Shown: positions 38,501 to 48,324 of the stretch, in pieces
Layout of the letters: every line of letters starts with the position of its first letter
Numbering within the stretch: the stretch's first letter is position 1
Translations under genes and position numbers: made by a program
Assembly (NCBI RefSeq): GCF_036417845.1
Contig: NC_089983.1
Coordinates: 23,589,207-23,653,206 of the forward strand
Reading direction: 5' to 3'
Length of the DNA: 64,000 nt
Source of the DNA: Apteryx mantelli
Taxonomy: Eukaryota; Chordata; Aves; Apterygiformes; Apterygidae
The notes under the pieces: model-generated
The model's database searches: none
Told to the model about the DNA's origin: nothing
What the model saw: the letters and a program-made list of their open reading frames with translations, nothing else

Positions 38501-41500
38501 GTATGGTCAGAAAAGCTGTGTGATGCTAATCTATCTAGGCTTCCTTTGTAAACAGCTGAGAAGAAGAGGTGCTCTTTTAGAGTGTGATTCAGAACAGGAG
38601 CCTAAAGCAGCATCTTTAGAAAAGCTTCTCTCAAATCCTAGGTTATAGCGGGAGTCTAGGCAGATCAGCCTCAAAAGGCTAAATTTAGTCATTTTGAATG
38701 TCGCCTTCAGTCAGGGCTCCCTGGTGAAGCAGTTGCAGTGAAGCAGTACATTCTGCGTACTTGTGGTAAAGTTTGTGTTTGAGCCATTAATGATATTAAT
38801 ATATAGCAAAATCTACAAATTTCTGATTTTGGAAGTAGGCTAAAAAAATGGTATTTTAGTTTCCAAATGACTTGTCTGTAAGGCTGTTTAGACATTTGGA
38901 ATTTCTAAAGAACTTCCTGTATTTTACAACTTCTGTAATGTCTTGTTTTTTCTATAGTAGCCTTAAGCTTATTTAAAAAAAAAAAAAATTAATTCCAGAA
39001 TGATAAAAGAACTTCTGTTGGATTGATATTGGGCTCTGTTTTATAGATTTTCTTTGTCTTCTCTTCCCACCCATCTCCTCCCCCAGAAAAAAAGATTGCT
39101 TTTTGGCTCTTTTTCCTGCTTTTTGCTCTTTAATATTATAGTTAGGATTTAAAACTCCAATTCTTGTGCTTGAACTACTATATAGCCACTTTATGATGAA
39201 AAATATGAACAATTATACACATCATTTACATGAAATTTGGTTTAAAAATGAAATAATTACTTTAGGACTTGTGCAGATGTATGCATGTTTAACTTTTCAT
39301 GCATGAGTTATCAGTTCCTACTCACATTTATGTAAGCATATACTTACTTTACAGTATTAAAGCCTAAAGTTCTGAAATCAAGATGCAAATGTGCGCTAAG
39401 TATCCTTAGGTACTATTTATTCTGGTGGTTCCTGTGTTATACTTTAACATGAATTTCCTTATCTTCATTTTCTATAAGTACAGGGATTGATGCTATTAAA
39501 GGGAGCATCCCTTTTTAAGCTATACCTCCTTTTTTAGCATTGTGGTGAAGTCAGTTTTTAAGTTTGTTTTGACATTATTTCTTCTGTAGGATGGAAATTT
39601 AAATGGCAAAAGTTCATATTTAGGCCTCCAGTAACTTCCAAAACATGAGAAATTCAGAAAACTGTTGATGTCACCAATTAAGATTTGTTTAAACATTCTT
39701 GTTTCAAAGGTGACATCCATGTGAGGGTTTCTTCAATATTTTGGTGCTTACTAATGTTTTTTTTTATTGCTGCAGCAAACTTACATAGAGAAAATTTTGT
39801 TTTATCTCAAACCAGAAAGAACTCTGCAATATGATACTGGACTGCTGTGCTCAGCAAAGAACGTATGAGAAATTCTTTGGGTTACTGGCAGGGGTGAGTT
39901 CTATTTTACTCACTTTGTGGTAGATAATTTCATTGACTTACTCTAATTTTTGTGTGTCAGAAACTTATCTTTTAATGGGTAAATAAGATTAATTGTTTTA
40001 TTCTGAAAATAGTTATATTAGTTGATTGATTTAATGTTTTGATTGTAATAAGCATAGTGATTGCAGAATGAGTAAACTCACTTTCTCCTTATTCTTGCTT
40101 CCTGCCCTGTCCCTTTTTTTTCCCTCATTGCGGTAGAAGAATACATCAGTGGCAAAGGCATGGTACTAAAAGGAAGTAAAAGTGTTCTGAGTTACTAGAA
40201 AAAAATCTTTTACAGTGCTGGAGATTAACTTTGGAAATTCCTCTCTTTCATCACTTCATTAAGAGCTGTTCAGTTAGTTTTATTTAGAGGACAAGACTGA
40301 CTAACTAGTCTCCTTTTTTTTATTTTGTTTTTTTAGTAAGCAGCTGGCTCTTGTTTTATTTTTGTGTGTAACTAATTGCTATTTTAGTTGCAGTTATTAC
40401 TTAGTTAAGTTTTCCCTGTCTATAATATTGACAGAACTGACTGGTTAAATAAAAATACTTGTCTTCTCAAGGATACAAGCAGGTATGCCAAAAGGGAGTG
40501 TATTTTTTTCATTTGTAATTTTTTCTTATCCAGTATTTGAGGAAATATTTCCACTGACATTGTGTTATGAGGCACTGACCATATGAATGTACATATCCAA
40601 AAACATTAGAATACAAATGTTAATTTCTGTGTTCCTTGGAACGTTTATGACCAAAATGTCTTGCCTCTAATTGTGTTCCTGGCTGCCTCCCTAATTTTAA
40701 ATAGCCCTTCAATGATGTCATGAAAAAGTTGCTTTTGATGGGGTTATGTCAGGTGGGAATACTAGATGTGTGAAAGTAAAAAATTTCTGTATAGTTTGCT
40801 GTAGGTCAAAATTGATAATTACTATTTGCAATGCACATGAGTTTCTTGTTCTGAAAAACTGCTGAAAGCAGTAAAATATCTGTTTAAAGGTATTTTCTTT
40901 AAGTATCAGTTAAAAGGAAAATCTTGCAGTAAATATTTGCATCATTAGGTCATTTACATGTAAGTTATTTGCATGTTTAATGTTTTGTTTAATCTAGTTT
41001 AAATTGTACAATGTTGTTTCAGCGTTTCTGCATGTTAAAAAAGGAATACATGGAATCCTTTGAAGCTATTTTCAAAGAACAATATGATACCATTCATCGT
41101 TTGGAAACAAACAAATTGAGAAATGTTGCCAAGATGTTTGCTCATCTACTGTACACAGATTCAATTCCCTGGAGTGTAAGTAGAAAAGGCTGTTGTCCTA
41201 GGTTTCATTTCTTTTTCAATAATTAATCTCCAGTATTCGGAAATAATGTGCAATACATCGTGGTTTTAGTATTTATTCTACATTTCGGAACTATTTGTAT
41301 TTTTAGCAAATGGGATTATTTTAAATATCTTCTCATACACACTGTTGAACTATTGTGTGTACCTCCCACCCGCACAGTTTTTAATTAGTTGATTTGAGCT
41401 GTTATTTTACAGAGCTCAACTGGAATTGGTTGATTAAAATGTACTTTTTTTAGCATTCAGAACTTTTAATCAGCAATGTAAGTAGCAGAAGTGTCTCTGA

Positions 41501-44500
41501 AAAATAAATCAAAAGAAACCTTTTAAAATTCTTTAAAAATTAAATTAAAAATTCTTTATATTCACAGGAAATTTTAAAATACTGCCTTTTTGTGGTTTAA
41601 GTGCTGAATGAATAAGGACAGATTCTGTCATAATGACACATAACATTAAAAAGGAAAAAACGAATACCTAGATAACTTCTCTTTTCAAACTGTTCTATTC
41701 TTGCTACACAGCCCAGCCTAACTGGCATTCTTTATCCAATTCTTTATCCAAACCACTCCTATAAAATGGACTAACATATAAAAAGTTACTTCTGCTTTTC
41801 AAGCTTCAACTTGTGTTTTTTCTTACCAAGCACACACAAGTCAGTTCCAAATATTCACCTTTTTAAAACTTAACTCTCAAATCTTTAACTTCCCAAAAGT
41901 TCTCACACTTGATTTTCTCTCATGGGCATTTCTTTCTTGGACAAAGTAAATCCTTAAAGAATTGCTAGCATTCATGTGGTCAGAAGCTGCTGCCAGGTGG
42001 TAGAACATAATTTTGAGGAAGAAAAGTTTTGACCAGGAATTACAGGATTCATGTTCTTGCACCACCAAAAAAACAAAAAAAAAAACAAAAAAAACCCCTG
42101 TCTTTATTGTTACTTCAGTAGGACAAAGGACAAAATAAAATGCTAAGATTAAAATCTTAAAATAAGATTTTTATCTTTTAAAATCTGAAACTACCAATGC
42201 TTTAGCTGATGGGAGTGTTAGATTTACAATTAATGTGGGGGTTTTAGGTAATGCATTTGCACCTATAGGTCAAAGGATATATATCCTATTTTTATTTTTA
42301 AGGATTAATAAAAGGCTGTATGTTTGGGTTTTTTTGTTTTTTGTTTTTTTCCCCCCTCAGGTTCTTGAATGTATAATACTGAGTGAAGAAACTACCACCT
42401 CCTCCAGTAGAATTTTTGTCAAAATATTCTTTCAGGAACTTAGTGAATATATGGGACTTCCTAATCTAAATGCAAGATTAAAAGATGAGTAAGTTGAAAT
42501 TGTATTTCAAAATTGTTCATTGAATACATTTATTTATCTGAAAGAGTACATGCAAAAACTGTATTTTTCAAATTCAACTAAGACTGCAAGTCTGTAGCCA
42601 CAATGTTTAAAGAATAAGTTCATCTATAATTCTATACATTGCAGATAGTCCCATTAAATTCAATACTACCATTGATTTGGGTAGAGTATATGTATATGCA
42701 TGAGTTTTTATAGGATCTATTTTGTTAGGTTTTTCTCCAGTGATAGTTCAACTTGTGTAATAGTTTTCCAAATGCAAGTCTGTCTATTTTTATGTATTCT
42801 GTCAGCTTAATGTGGTATGGCTGTGTAACAAAAGTTACTGTGGCTGCTTTTCCCAACAGAGTTTAGAAAAAAGCACCAAACTATTAATTCAGATTTTTCT
42901 AGGACTAGTTGCTTATCCTTAAGTATAGTGTTACTAATGCATTCTTCTAAACATGCGTGTATTTTGATGAATTGCATTACGGCAGCGCCCTCAGTTACTT
43001 GAGAATCCAAGTTTCTTCTGCATATTATGATGTATTTAGTAGGCACTTTAACCCATGTAATTTTGAACATAAAACCGTACGTAGAGCCCAGTTTGATGGA
43101 ATTTCAGTATAGATACAAAGGCCTTGGAGCAACTTTGTGGTCATCACATACAATCCTTCGCTGTCACAGGCTACTGTTCAGGCAAGTCTCTTCAGGGCTG
43201 CACAGAATCAAACTGTTTGTTGTCATAATCTGACAGTGAAGTATGTAGTTTTTCTGCATGTGAATAAGCTTAAATTACTAAGACTTGCTCTTCTGTGCTC
43301 AGAAAAGCATTTTGTTTGGATAAGTCATAGGTATAAGCAGTGAAGGTATTTAAAAATGCATGAACAAAAACTTTTGCTATCCTGTGGAAATTCATGTAGT
43401 TTATTTTTCAGTTTGTTAATGTAAATGAAAATTAGTGCTAAGCCAGCATGATATTTAACTTAGATGCTTGTTTTCAACAGAACATTGCAGCCTTTCTTTG
43501 AGGGATTGTTGCCTCGGGATAATCCAAGGAACACTCGCTTTGCCATAAATTTCTTCACTTCTATTGGCCTTGGAGGACTAACGTGAGGAACATTTTTGGT
43601 CTTCTGATTTGATATTTATTTGCTCTCTTTCTTCCCCTTCCCTTCCAATTTAAAGATAGAAAATAATTTTTTTTGTTGATTAGAGATGAATTACGGGAGC
43701 ATCTGAAAAATGCACCAAAGATGATAATGACGCAAAAACAAGATGTTGAGTCATCAGATTCCTCTTCGTCTTCTGAGACAGACTCTTCTTCAGATTCAGA
43801 TTCTGACAGTAGCAGTAGTAGCTCAGAGACATCCAGTAGCAGTGACTCCTCATCTAGCAGTGGCAACAGCAGTGACTCAGGTATTAAACACTAGCTATAA
43901 ATATTTACTTCTCTTCATTCTATACATACATATACTTGTTCTGAGGAAAAAGTAAGTGTAGATTGTATTTATTTTGTGTTGTTAAAAACTCCTATTTTTA
44001 AACACTTTTAGTTTTTAGTTTTAAAACACTACATTTTGCTTGTGGAAACTTTTAGAAGTTAGAGAAACTGATTTCCATTTTTAAGAGACTGAAATATTTG
44101 AGGAGCACATTTTCTTGATGGTTTTCTTACACAGCTGATACCTGTTGCATAGAACCATCATTTCAGTTCATTGGGGGATGGAGGGGTGAGAATGACTCCC
44201 TGGCAGTATGTCTGTGGCAAGCATACTGGTGAACTGTAAAGACTGATATGCAGGACTTTTTTTTCCCCTGGCTTTGGTTGCATGATTTTGATGCTTCTTG
44301 TGTCCTTCCTTGTAAATATGTGCCTCTTCATGGGTCAGACAAGACATTGCTCAGTTTTAGCAGTGTGCTTAGTTTTGTTCTCCAAGTCTCCATTTTTGAT
44401 TCTTGTTCCTCAGTAAGCGTTTGCGTGTTGATACAATGAGATTTCTTGTCTCATGAGAAATCTCCAAGAATTAGCTTTTGCTGACAACTTCTCATATAAT

Positions 44501-47500
44501 AGTTTTATGCATTATAATTAGTGTTCAGCATCTTACATCATCCTGCTGATATAGAACCTGCTATTTTATATGAAGTATCATAAACATTGCTTAATCTATA
44601 AAGTACATGCTAGTAGGAGTTGGCATGCAGTGTTCCCGATAGTATATGATGAGAGCAGATGATAACACAGCATGACTTTCTGTAGTTCAGAAGCTTGCTG
44701 ATTCATAGTTAATTTGATTGATTATGTGCCTTAGAAATGAAAGTGTCGATTAATAGAAGAAAAGCAGTATGAATTACTCGTGCTCTGGAAATGCATTTCC
44801 GTTTTCTGTTGCAATCTTCCTGCGCAAAGTCTGATTTGCGTGTCGGTATGAAGCTATCGCACTAATGTCGGCAAAGCACTAGTGGAGGGCACAGTTAAAC
44901 GGGGTCAGGGAGGCGTTAGTTCAGCAAAGAGCCAGATGGCTTCTGCATAGACAGCTGCAGCTCTGCTGAGCTGCTTGATAGGAACCAGAGAGGTAAGTCC
45001 TTAGTGACAAACCAACTGAGTCTGCAGTCTGCTAGTATGAACACTTCCTTTTTGTAATTTTAGGACCTTGTCTTCCACCGTTTGTCCTTTCTTCAGGAAC
45101 AGATCCATTAAAACTTACATTTTGATATCTTAGCAGCCTGATTTGGTTTACTCCTTTTTCCTGCCTCTTGTGTGCTATATACAGTGTCAGAACACTAATT
45201 TGAGATAACTTTGTTCTCTAATGGTAAACATCATTCAGGCTTGCTACAAAATGAAGGTCCATTACTGATTATAACTCCAAGTCTTCCGGTGTTTGTAGCT
45301 TTTTAAATCTTAAAATAACTTGATAGAATTTTGGAAAGCATTTTTCAGAGCAGTGTGCTACAGTATTTCAGTGTTTTAACAATACCATATATAACAGAAA
45401 ATAGACAAATTGCTTATTAGAAATTGAGAGACTGAATATACAACTAAATTAGAGATTATTTTTTACTGATAATTACTGTGTGGAACTTCAGCCAGTTCAG
45501 CTGGACGGGTCAGTCCAGACAAAACAGGGCCATCAGAGGATCAAATCTGTCTGTAATCAAAGCAGTTTGTTTCTTTGTATTTATTTTCTGTGGTGTCTTT
45601 CCTCATTCTATTCTAAAATACTGAGAAGAACACAGTTTAAAAAAAAAAAAAATCATGTTTTAAAATCTAACTAAAGCCATTCATCATCACATCTTAGAGT
45701 GCCAGTAAGCCTTATTTGAGACAGGAGATTAGCCAGCTGCTGTAAAATTTAGGTATTTAATATACTATTAAATCAGTTTATGGCTGTGATATTTTTCAAA
45801 GGTGAATAGAAACAATTGAGTGATGTGATACTATAGTTAATACAGTAAGGTGAAACAGCTGTGTTGTTCTCAATGGCTATAACTTCAGTGTGTTTACCAT
45901 TACTGCTAAAGCTTGGCGCATCTGTTGAGTAAAATTTAAAGGTTCCTTATAAAGAGTAATCAGGAAGAGTAAAACCTCTTCCACTAAGGAGATGAACACT
46001 ACTGTCTATCTAGTTAGTTTATAGTCTAGACTGTTTCTGAGGTAAATATAAAACATGGCTCTTGAAAAGAACATAGGTGAGGAAAATGTAACCTTTGCTA
46101 ATGGAAAGCAAGTCAAGTAAAGACAGTCTTTGCTAGTTTAAAGCAACTATATCACCATTGCTTTCATTCAGCAATTGTTGTGTAACAAGTATTTTTAGGA
46201 ATATTAAGGTTTTTACCAAAATGTGTCCTGTTAGCATTTTAAATTTCTTGTTAACTTTACAATTTCTGTAATGCTCTTTAGCATTCATGTTTTCATCTTT
46301 CACTTGCAACTAATATGTATTCCCAGTTTACAGCAGAGACTGTTTTTCAAGCTCTCTGGGTATTAATGTAAAATTACATCCTGTGGTTCCTAGTGGCAAT
46401 AGCTTGTGGCCTTCTTTCCTAGGGCCTGAGAGCTGATTGTAAATTGTTGACAAGCTGGCACTGTCCCTCTCCTGAAAATGAGCCAGAGAGCCACTGCTAC
46501 GCTGCTGCAATACGGCTATCTCATGCAATTTCAGCATGCCTTTGTTTCCTTGGAGGCTAGCGTTAGAGATTTTTCCCCATCTGCTGTCTTTAATCTCCTT
46601 GACTGATAAGCTTTTCCAGAAAGTAATTGGGAGAGGAAACAATTTTTAGAGAATGGATGGTCTGGGAAAGGTGATCTTTCTAAAATAAATTATTTGTGAG
46701 AGTACTTTGATGTGTGACTCTACAGCTGCTGTGTTTGGTCCTTCTGTTTCAAGTCAACAAGAGGGAGATGATGGGCAGAGGTTCTGAGAAGTCAGGCATC
46801 AGTTCCAGATAACTAAAGGATAAAAGCCCTGCTGACAGATACTCATACGAGTGACAGCCACATCTGTACAAATCCGTCTTTTTCCCCTCTTAACCAATTA
46901 ACTAGATGGCGGGGAGGGGGGGGTGAATTGTTGCAGTTCTGCTAGTACATAGCGTTTCTATCCATCAAATATTTTCAAATCTAAAAGGATATCTTACATG
47001 ACCTAGAAATTCTTGGATCAACAGGTTGGCAGATCTGACTGTCAGGTTCCCATTTAGGGAGTTACTCTATGTTAACATTCATATGTTTGCTTAGTAATGT
47101 TTTGCATTCAAGTGAGTGTTTGTTTAGTGTGGGAGGCTTTTTGTTTTGTTTAAGATGAGGAAGAAGTTTCTCTTGGTATCTTTTGTAGCTGATGGGGACT
47201 GCTGTATCGTGTTGATACCTTTGCAGGCATTGTAGAGTGGGAAGAAACACAGGAGGCTTCATTCCCTAATTTCTTATTTCTGTACTGCTAAGGTTTTGGG
47301 TGTAATGGGATGTAACCTTGCTTGTTACTAGCATGAGGTTCTTGTATTAATAACAATGGACTTGGTCAATAACTTATTAACACAGTACTGAAGTTTAGAG
47401 GGAAAAATGTGGAGAAACCTTGGGATTGGTAGTCAGTTCACACTCGTCTTCCTTTTGTGGAGAATTGTCTTAGTCTGATTGACACTGAAAAAAATCAGTA

Positions 47501-48324
47501 CCTGTTTGGATAAAAGAATGGGGAAGTTTCTTGCCATTGCATGTGGGAGACACTCAGCTGAGGTGGGGAAAAGCATAAAATCAAAGTTCGTTATTTTGAA
47601 ACCTGTGACCAGATACACACCTAAACATAAAAATTGTTTGGCCAAAATTATTTCTCTAGAAATTTCTATATATTTTAACATATTACGCATAACAAATTAA
47701 AATGCAACCTTATTCCCACAATTTGCTATAATTTCAGATGCTGCTAAAGCCAAAAGGAGGAGGCTGCAGAAGAAAAATAGAGAATTAGATAAAGTTTCCA
47801 GGAAAAAGCAAGGAAGTAAAAAGAAATCACTTGAAAAGAAAATGGGAAGGAGACAGCAAGAAGATAGAAGTGATACTGAGAGAAAGTCAGAAAGAAATCA
47901 CCGAAATTTGAGAGAAATGCAGAGGAGGGATGACATATCTAAATATCATCACAGGGATGAGTCCAATGGCAGAGACAGTTATCACAGTGGAAAGGAAAGG
48001 AACCATGAAAGAAGCAAGGATCTAGAAAATAAACACAGTAATTCAAAAATGAAGAAAGCAGAGAGAAGAGCTTCTTTGTCTGATGATGAAAATTATAGAC
48101 ACTGGAGTAAAGATAATGGACATCGCAGCAGAAGAAGAGAAAGGTCAAAATCTGGAGAAAGACACCATAATAATTCAAGTCCCAGAGAGGAGGAACGAGA
48201 AGACTGGTACAGAAATGGTTCGGAGAAACTCCGAGAGAAGTACAACCGTTATTCTGACCAGTACAGAGAATCAAGAAAAAACGAGGACAGACGAAGGGAG
48301 AATTCCCCACACAGGCGAAAATAA
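11511..48324 (+). CDS. CWC22: CWC22, spliceosome-associated protein (19 coding exons)
   Basis: The coding join is 11511-11537, 13734-13801, 14637-14750, 14854-15111, 15624-15752, 20631-20799, 21192-21245, 22166-22301, 22389-22595, 22711-22773, 23366-23464, 24740-24821, 26313-26373, 39816-39893, 41023-41175, 42361-42488, 43481-43582, 43684-43880, 47738-48324. All introns are GT-AG and phases are compatible, giving 903 residues. Order: charged RD/RS-like N-terminus (1-120); KKKR basic patch (121-124); TGGAYIPP motif (134-141); MIF4G domain (about 159-348); acidic linker (409-441); MA3 domain (about 457-573); Ser/Asp tract (about 665-708); basic Arg/Ser/Glu tail (709-903). CWC22 is a nuclear splicing factor that recruits eIF4A3 for exon junction complex assembly. 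The Asn-Lys pair at 176-177 aligns, from memory, with human residues 171-172 needed for eIF4A3 binding. The start was chosen for similarity to the human N-terminus and its good context (A at -3). No frameshift or internal stop is present. Confidence 0.97.
13734..13801 (+). CDS. CWC22: CWC22 exon 3 (residues 10-32)
   Basis: A polypyrimidine tract and AAG precede the exon, and donor GTAGAA follows. It encodes a Ser/Arg/Tyr-rich segment ending in SLSPED, which matches the human NSSPEDR region. The downstream intron is phase 2. The surrounding introns 2 (11538-13733) and 3 (13802-14636) are AT-rich. Intron 2 contains a 19-bp imperfect tandem duplication at 11872-11909; otherwise I see no repeats or genes in either. 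Confidence 0.93.
14637..14750 (+). CDS. CWC22: CWC22 exon 4 (residues 32-70)
   Basis: It encodes a charged Arg/Asp/Tyr/Ser-rich segment with SPSP and RRDYYDDR-type repeats. This part of the protein is disordered and poorly conserved between species. Acceptor AATAG and donor GTGAGT are good. Intron 4, which follows, is only 103 bp (14751-14853). Confidence 0.93.
14854..15111 (+). CDS. CWC22: CWC22 exon 5 (residues 70-156), TGGAYIPP motif
   Basis: The first half is Arg/Glu/Asp-rich and low complexity. The second half becomes strongly conserved: a KKKR basic patch (121-124), [17 protein letters not shown] (128-144) and [10 protein letters not shown] leading into the MIF4G domain. The GGAYIPP motif is diagnostic for the CWC22 family. 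Donor GTGAGT, phase 2. Intron 5 (15112-15623) shows nothing notable. Confidence 0.96.
15624..15752 (+). CDS. CWC22: CWC22 exon 6 (residues 156-199), start of MIF4G
   Basis: It encodes the first helices of the MIF4G domain ([19 protein letters not shown] onward), nearly identical to human. The Asn-Lys at 176-177 corresponds, by recalled alignment, to the pair whose mutation disrupts eIF4A3 binding in human CWC22. Donor GTAAGC, phase 2. Confidence 0.97.
15753..20630 (+). other. CWC22: Intron 6 of CWC22
   Basis: An AT-rich 4.9-kb intron. An A20 tract at 17094-17113 is the only simple repeat of note. The short open frames on both strands look random. I see no CR1 copy, snoRNA with both C and D boxes, or other gene. 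Confidence 0.85.
17094..17113 (+). repeat. A20 homopolymer tract
   Basis: Twenty consecutive A in intron 6. No transposon body is recognisable directly upstream, so it is called as a simple repeat rather than a retroelement tail. Confidence 0.9.
20631..20799 (+). CDS. CWC22: CWC22 exon 7 (residues 199-255), MIF4G
   Basis: It encodes the conserved MIF4G core: [19 protein letters not shown], then [22 protein letters not shown]. Acceptor TTTTTACAG and donor GTAGGT, phase 0. Intron 7 (20800-21191, 392 bp) holds nothing recognisable. Confidence 0.97.
21192..21245 (+). CDS. CWC22: CWC22 exon 8 (residues 256-273), MIF4G
   Basis: A 54-nt, in-phase exon encoding [18 protein letters not shown], part of a MIF4G helical repeat. 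Acceptor TTCTTTTTCAG and donor GTAAGT are strong. Skipping it would keep the frame but delete a helix. Intron 8 (21246-22165) is AT-rich with no feature seen. Confidence 0.97.
22166..22301 (+). CDS. CWC22: CWC22 exon 9 (residues 274-319), MIF4G
   Basis: It encodes [20 protein letters not shown] followed by [22 protein letters not shown], almost identical to human. Phase 1 at its end. Intron 9 is very short (87 bp, 22302-22388). Confidence 0.97.
22389..22595 (+). CDS. CWC22: CWC22 exon 10 (residues 319-388), end of MIF4G
   Basis: It encodes the last MIF4G helices ([20 protein letters not shown]) and the linker [20 protein letters not shown], both hallmark CWC22 sequence. Donor GTAAGT, phase 1. 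Intron 10 is only 115 bp (22596-22710). If it were retained, the frame would run to a stop just before exon 11 (about 22708) and truncate the protein after the MIF4G domain. Confidence 0.97.
22711..22773 (+). CDS. CWC22: CWC22 exon 11 (residues 388-409)
   Basis: It encodes [20 protein letters not shown], matching human. The acceptor is strong, but the donor (AAAG then GTAGAG) is weak. It is followed at once by a TG-rich and TA-rich stretch (about 22774-22857), which may influence its use. Phase 1. Intron 11 (22774-23365) holds no other feature. Confidence 0.95.
23366..23464 (+). CDS. CWC22: CWC22 exon 12 (residues 409-442), acidic linker
   Basis: It encodes [19 protein letters not shown] and then eleven consecutive Glu (428-438), the acidic spacer between MIF4G and MA3 that is also present in human. 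The GAG/GAA run (roughly 23420-23460) may vary in length. Donor GTAAGA, phase 1. Confidence 0.96.
23465..24739 (+). other. CWC22: Intron 12 of CWC22
   Basis: A 1.3-kb AT-rich intron without a recognised repeat or gene. It contains a perfect 11-bp hairpin at 24241-24269, reported as a finding. Confidence 0.85.
24740..24821 (+). CDS. CWC22: CWC22 exon 13 (residues 442-469), start of MA3
   Basis: It encodes [19 protein letters not shown] and TIYLAIQS, the opening of the MA3 domain. Acceptor CTTTCCTAG and donor GTAAAT, phase 2. Intron 13 (24822-26312) contains an A22 tract at 25964-25985 and nothing else I recognise. Confidence 0.97.
25964..25985 (+). repeat. A22 homopolymer tract
   Basis: Twenty-two consecutive A in intron 13, with no recognisable retroelement body upstream. 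Confidence 0.9.
26313..26373 (+). CDS. CWC22: CWC22 exon 14 (residues 469-489), MA3
   Basis: It encodes [20 protein letters not shown], a conserved MA3 helix-turn. The donor is GTAAGC directly after the Thr codon, phase 0. It is followed by the longest intron of the gene (13.4 kb). Confidence 0.97.
30170..31480 (-). pseudogene. Possible decayed antisense retrocopy, source unknown
   Basis: The + strand is unusually pyrimidine-rich here, so the - strand is purine-rich. Read on the - strand, it shows Lys/Glu/Arg-rich coding-like stretches interrupted by stops and frame changes. Examples are [17 protein letters not shown] and [19 protein letters not shown] around 31.2-30.95 kb, and [16 protein letters not shown] near 30.95 kb. 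A T17 run at 30170-30186 would be the poly(A) tail of such a - strand copy. I do not recognise the parent protein. It could instead be an old LINE fragment or biased simple DNA. Confidence 0.35.
31860..31920 (+). repeat. T/C pyrimidine tract
   Basis: About 60 bases of almost pure T and C inside intron 14. It is a simple-sequence tract and not adjacent to a functional acceptor. Confidence 0.8.
34120..34232. repeat. Probable ancient amniote CR1-type remnant
   Basis: The segment includes GCTCCTACAGTGGC, a TGTGTAATTTACAGTGG stretch and TACACCGGTGCAGAATCTG. These resemble the 3' end of old CR1/L3-type repeats shared across sauropsids, as I remember them. It is strongly degraded, and the boundaries are approximate. 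Confidence 0.35.
36471..36483 (+). repeat. G13 homopolymer tract
   Basis: Thirteen consecutive G preceded by a TTTTG-rich stretch. It is the most G-rich spot inside intron 14. Confidence 0.9.
36815..37341 (+). mobile_element. CR1 LINE fragment, 5'-truncated, well preserved
   Basis: It encodes the C-terminal end of a CR1 reverse-transcriptase ORF without a stop up to 37250. Typical phrases are [54 protein letters not shown] and [19 protein letters not shown]. After the stop comes the CR1 3' UTR (GGTTGGACTAGATGATCTCC) and a tail of four ATTCTGTG-type 8-bp units, the classic avian CR1 end. The copy is 5'-truncated like most CR1s and lacks a target-site duplication that I can see. It lies in sense orientation with CWC22 and is a decayed passenger, not a functional gene. 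Confidence 0.95.
38198..38395 (+). mobile_element. CR1 LINE fragment, short and decayed
   Basis: The same 3' portion of CR1 as the upstream copy, starting at the equivalent of its [10 protein letters not shown] segment. It has an in-frame TAG (after the GCTGGAACAGG stretch, about 38250) and a degraded 3' UTR (TTGGACTAGATGATCTCCAGA at 38348-38368) without the 8-bp tail. It is more diverged than the neighbour, so it is probably an older, independent insertion. Confidence 0.92.
39816..39893 (+). CDS. CWC22: CWC22 exon 15 (residues 490-515), MA3
   Basis: It encodes [20 protein letters not shown] and FGLLAG, identical to my recollection of human. It is 78 nt and in phase at both ends. Acceptor AACCAG has a modest pyrimidine tract; donor GTGAGT. 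Intron 15 (39894-41022) shows no feature. Confidence 0.96.
41023..41175 (+). CDS. CWC22: CWC22 exon 16 (residues 516-566), MA3
   Basis: It encodes [20 protein letters not shown], then [20 protein letters not shown] and LYTDSIPWS, the conserved MA3 core. 153 nt, phase 0. Intron 16 (41176-42360) is AT-rich without recognised elements. Confidence 0.97.
42361..42488 (+). CDS. CWC22: CWC22 exon 17 (residues 567-609)
   Basis: It encodes [20 protein letters not shown] followed by [21 protein letters not shown] long T-rich and C-rich tract precedes the acceptor CCCTCAG. Donor GTAAGT, phase 2. Intron 17 (42489-43480) holds no feature. Confidence 0.97.
43481..43582 (+). CDS. CWC22: CWC22 exon 18 (residues 609-643)
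   Basis: It encodes [20 protein letters not shown] and [14 protein letters not shown], the last strongly conserved globular segment. Acceptor TTCAACAG and donor GTGAGG, phase 2. Intron 18 is only 101 bp (43583-43683). Confidence 0.97.
43684..43880 (+). CDS. CWC22: CWC22 exon 19 (residues 643-709), Ser/Asp-rich
   Basis: It begins [13 protein letters not shown], then turns into a long Ser/Asp/Glu tract from about residue 665 ([20 protein letters not shown] and onward). The tract is likely disordered and is a candidate for phosphorylation by acidophilic kinases such as CK2 (inference). Donor GTATTA is weaker than average, phase 1. Confidence 0.96.
43881..47737 (+). other. CWC22: Intron 19 of CWC22
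   Basis: A 3.9-kb intron between the Ser-rich and basic-tail exons. Most is AT-rich background. A patch at about 44.80-45.00 kb has more CpG than the surroundings and ends in a strong donor-like GTAAGT (see finding). A G-rich run lies at about 46911-46923. No independent gene or repeat family was identified. Confidence 0.8.
47738..48324 (+). CDS. CWC22: CWC22 exon 20: residues 709-903 and stop
   Basis: It encodes the long basic tail. It starts [19 protein letters not shown], continues through Lys-rich and Arg/Ser/Glu/His-rich repeats ([15 protein letters not shown] near the middle) and ends ENSPHRRK before TAA at 48322-48324. The composition fits a disordered RS-like tail of a splicing factor. 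It is less conserved than the domains, but it joins in frame to exon 19 and gives a total length near the human protein. Confidence 0.95.

Larger units (their letters stand above)
26374..39815 (+). other. CWC22: Intron 14 of CWC22 (13.4 kb)
   Basis: By far the longest intron. It carries a decayed antisense coding-like block (30.17-31.48 kb), a 60-nt pyrimidine tract (about 31860-31920), an old CR1-like remnant near 34.12-34.23 kb, a G13 run (36471-36483) and two sense-strand CR1 copies (36.8-37.3 and 38.2-38.4 kb). Perfect inverted repeats occur at 32996-33016 and 34330-34351. The rest is featureless AT-rich DNA. No independent gene is supported. Confidence 0.85.
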
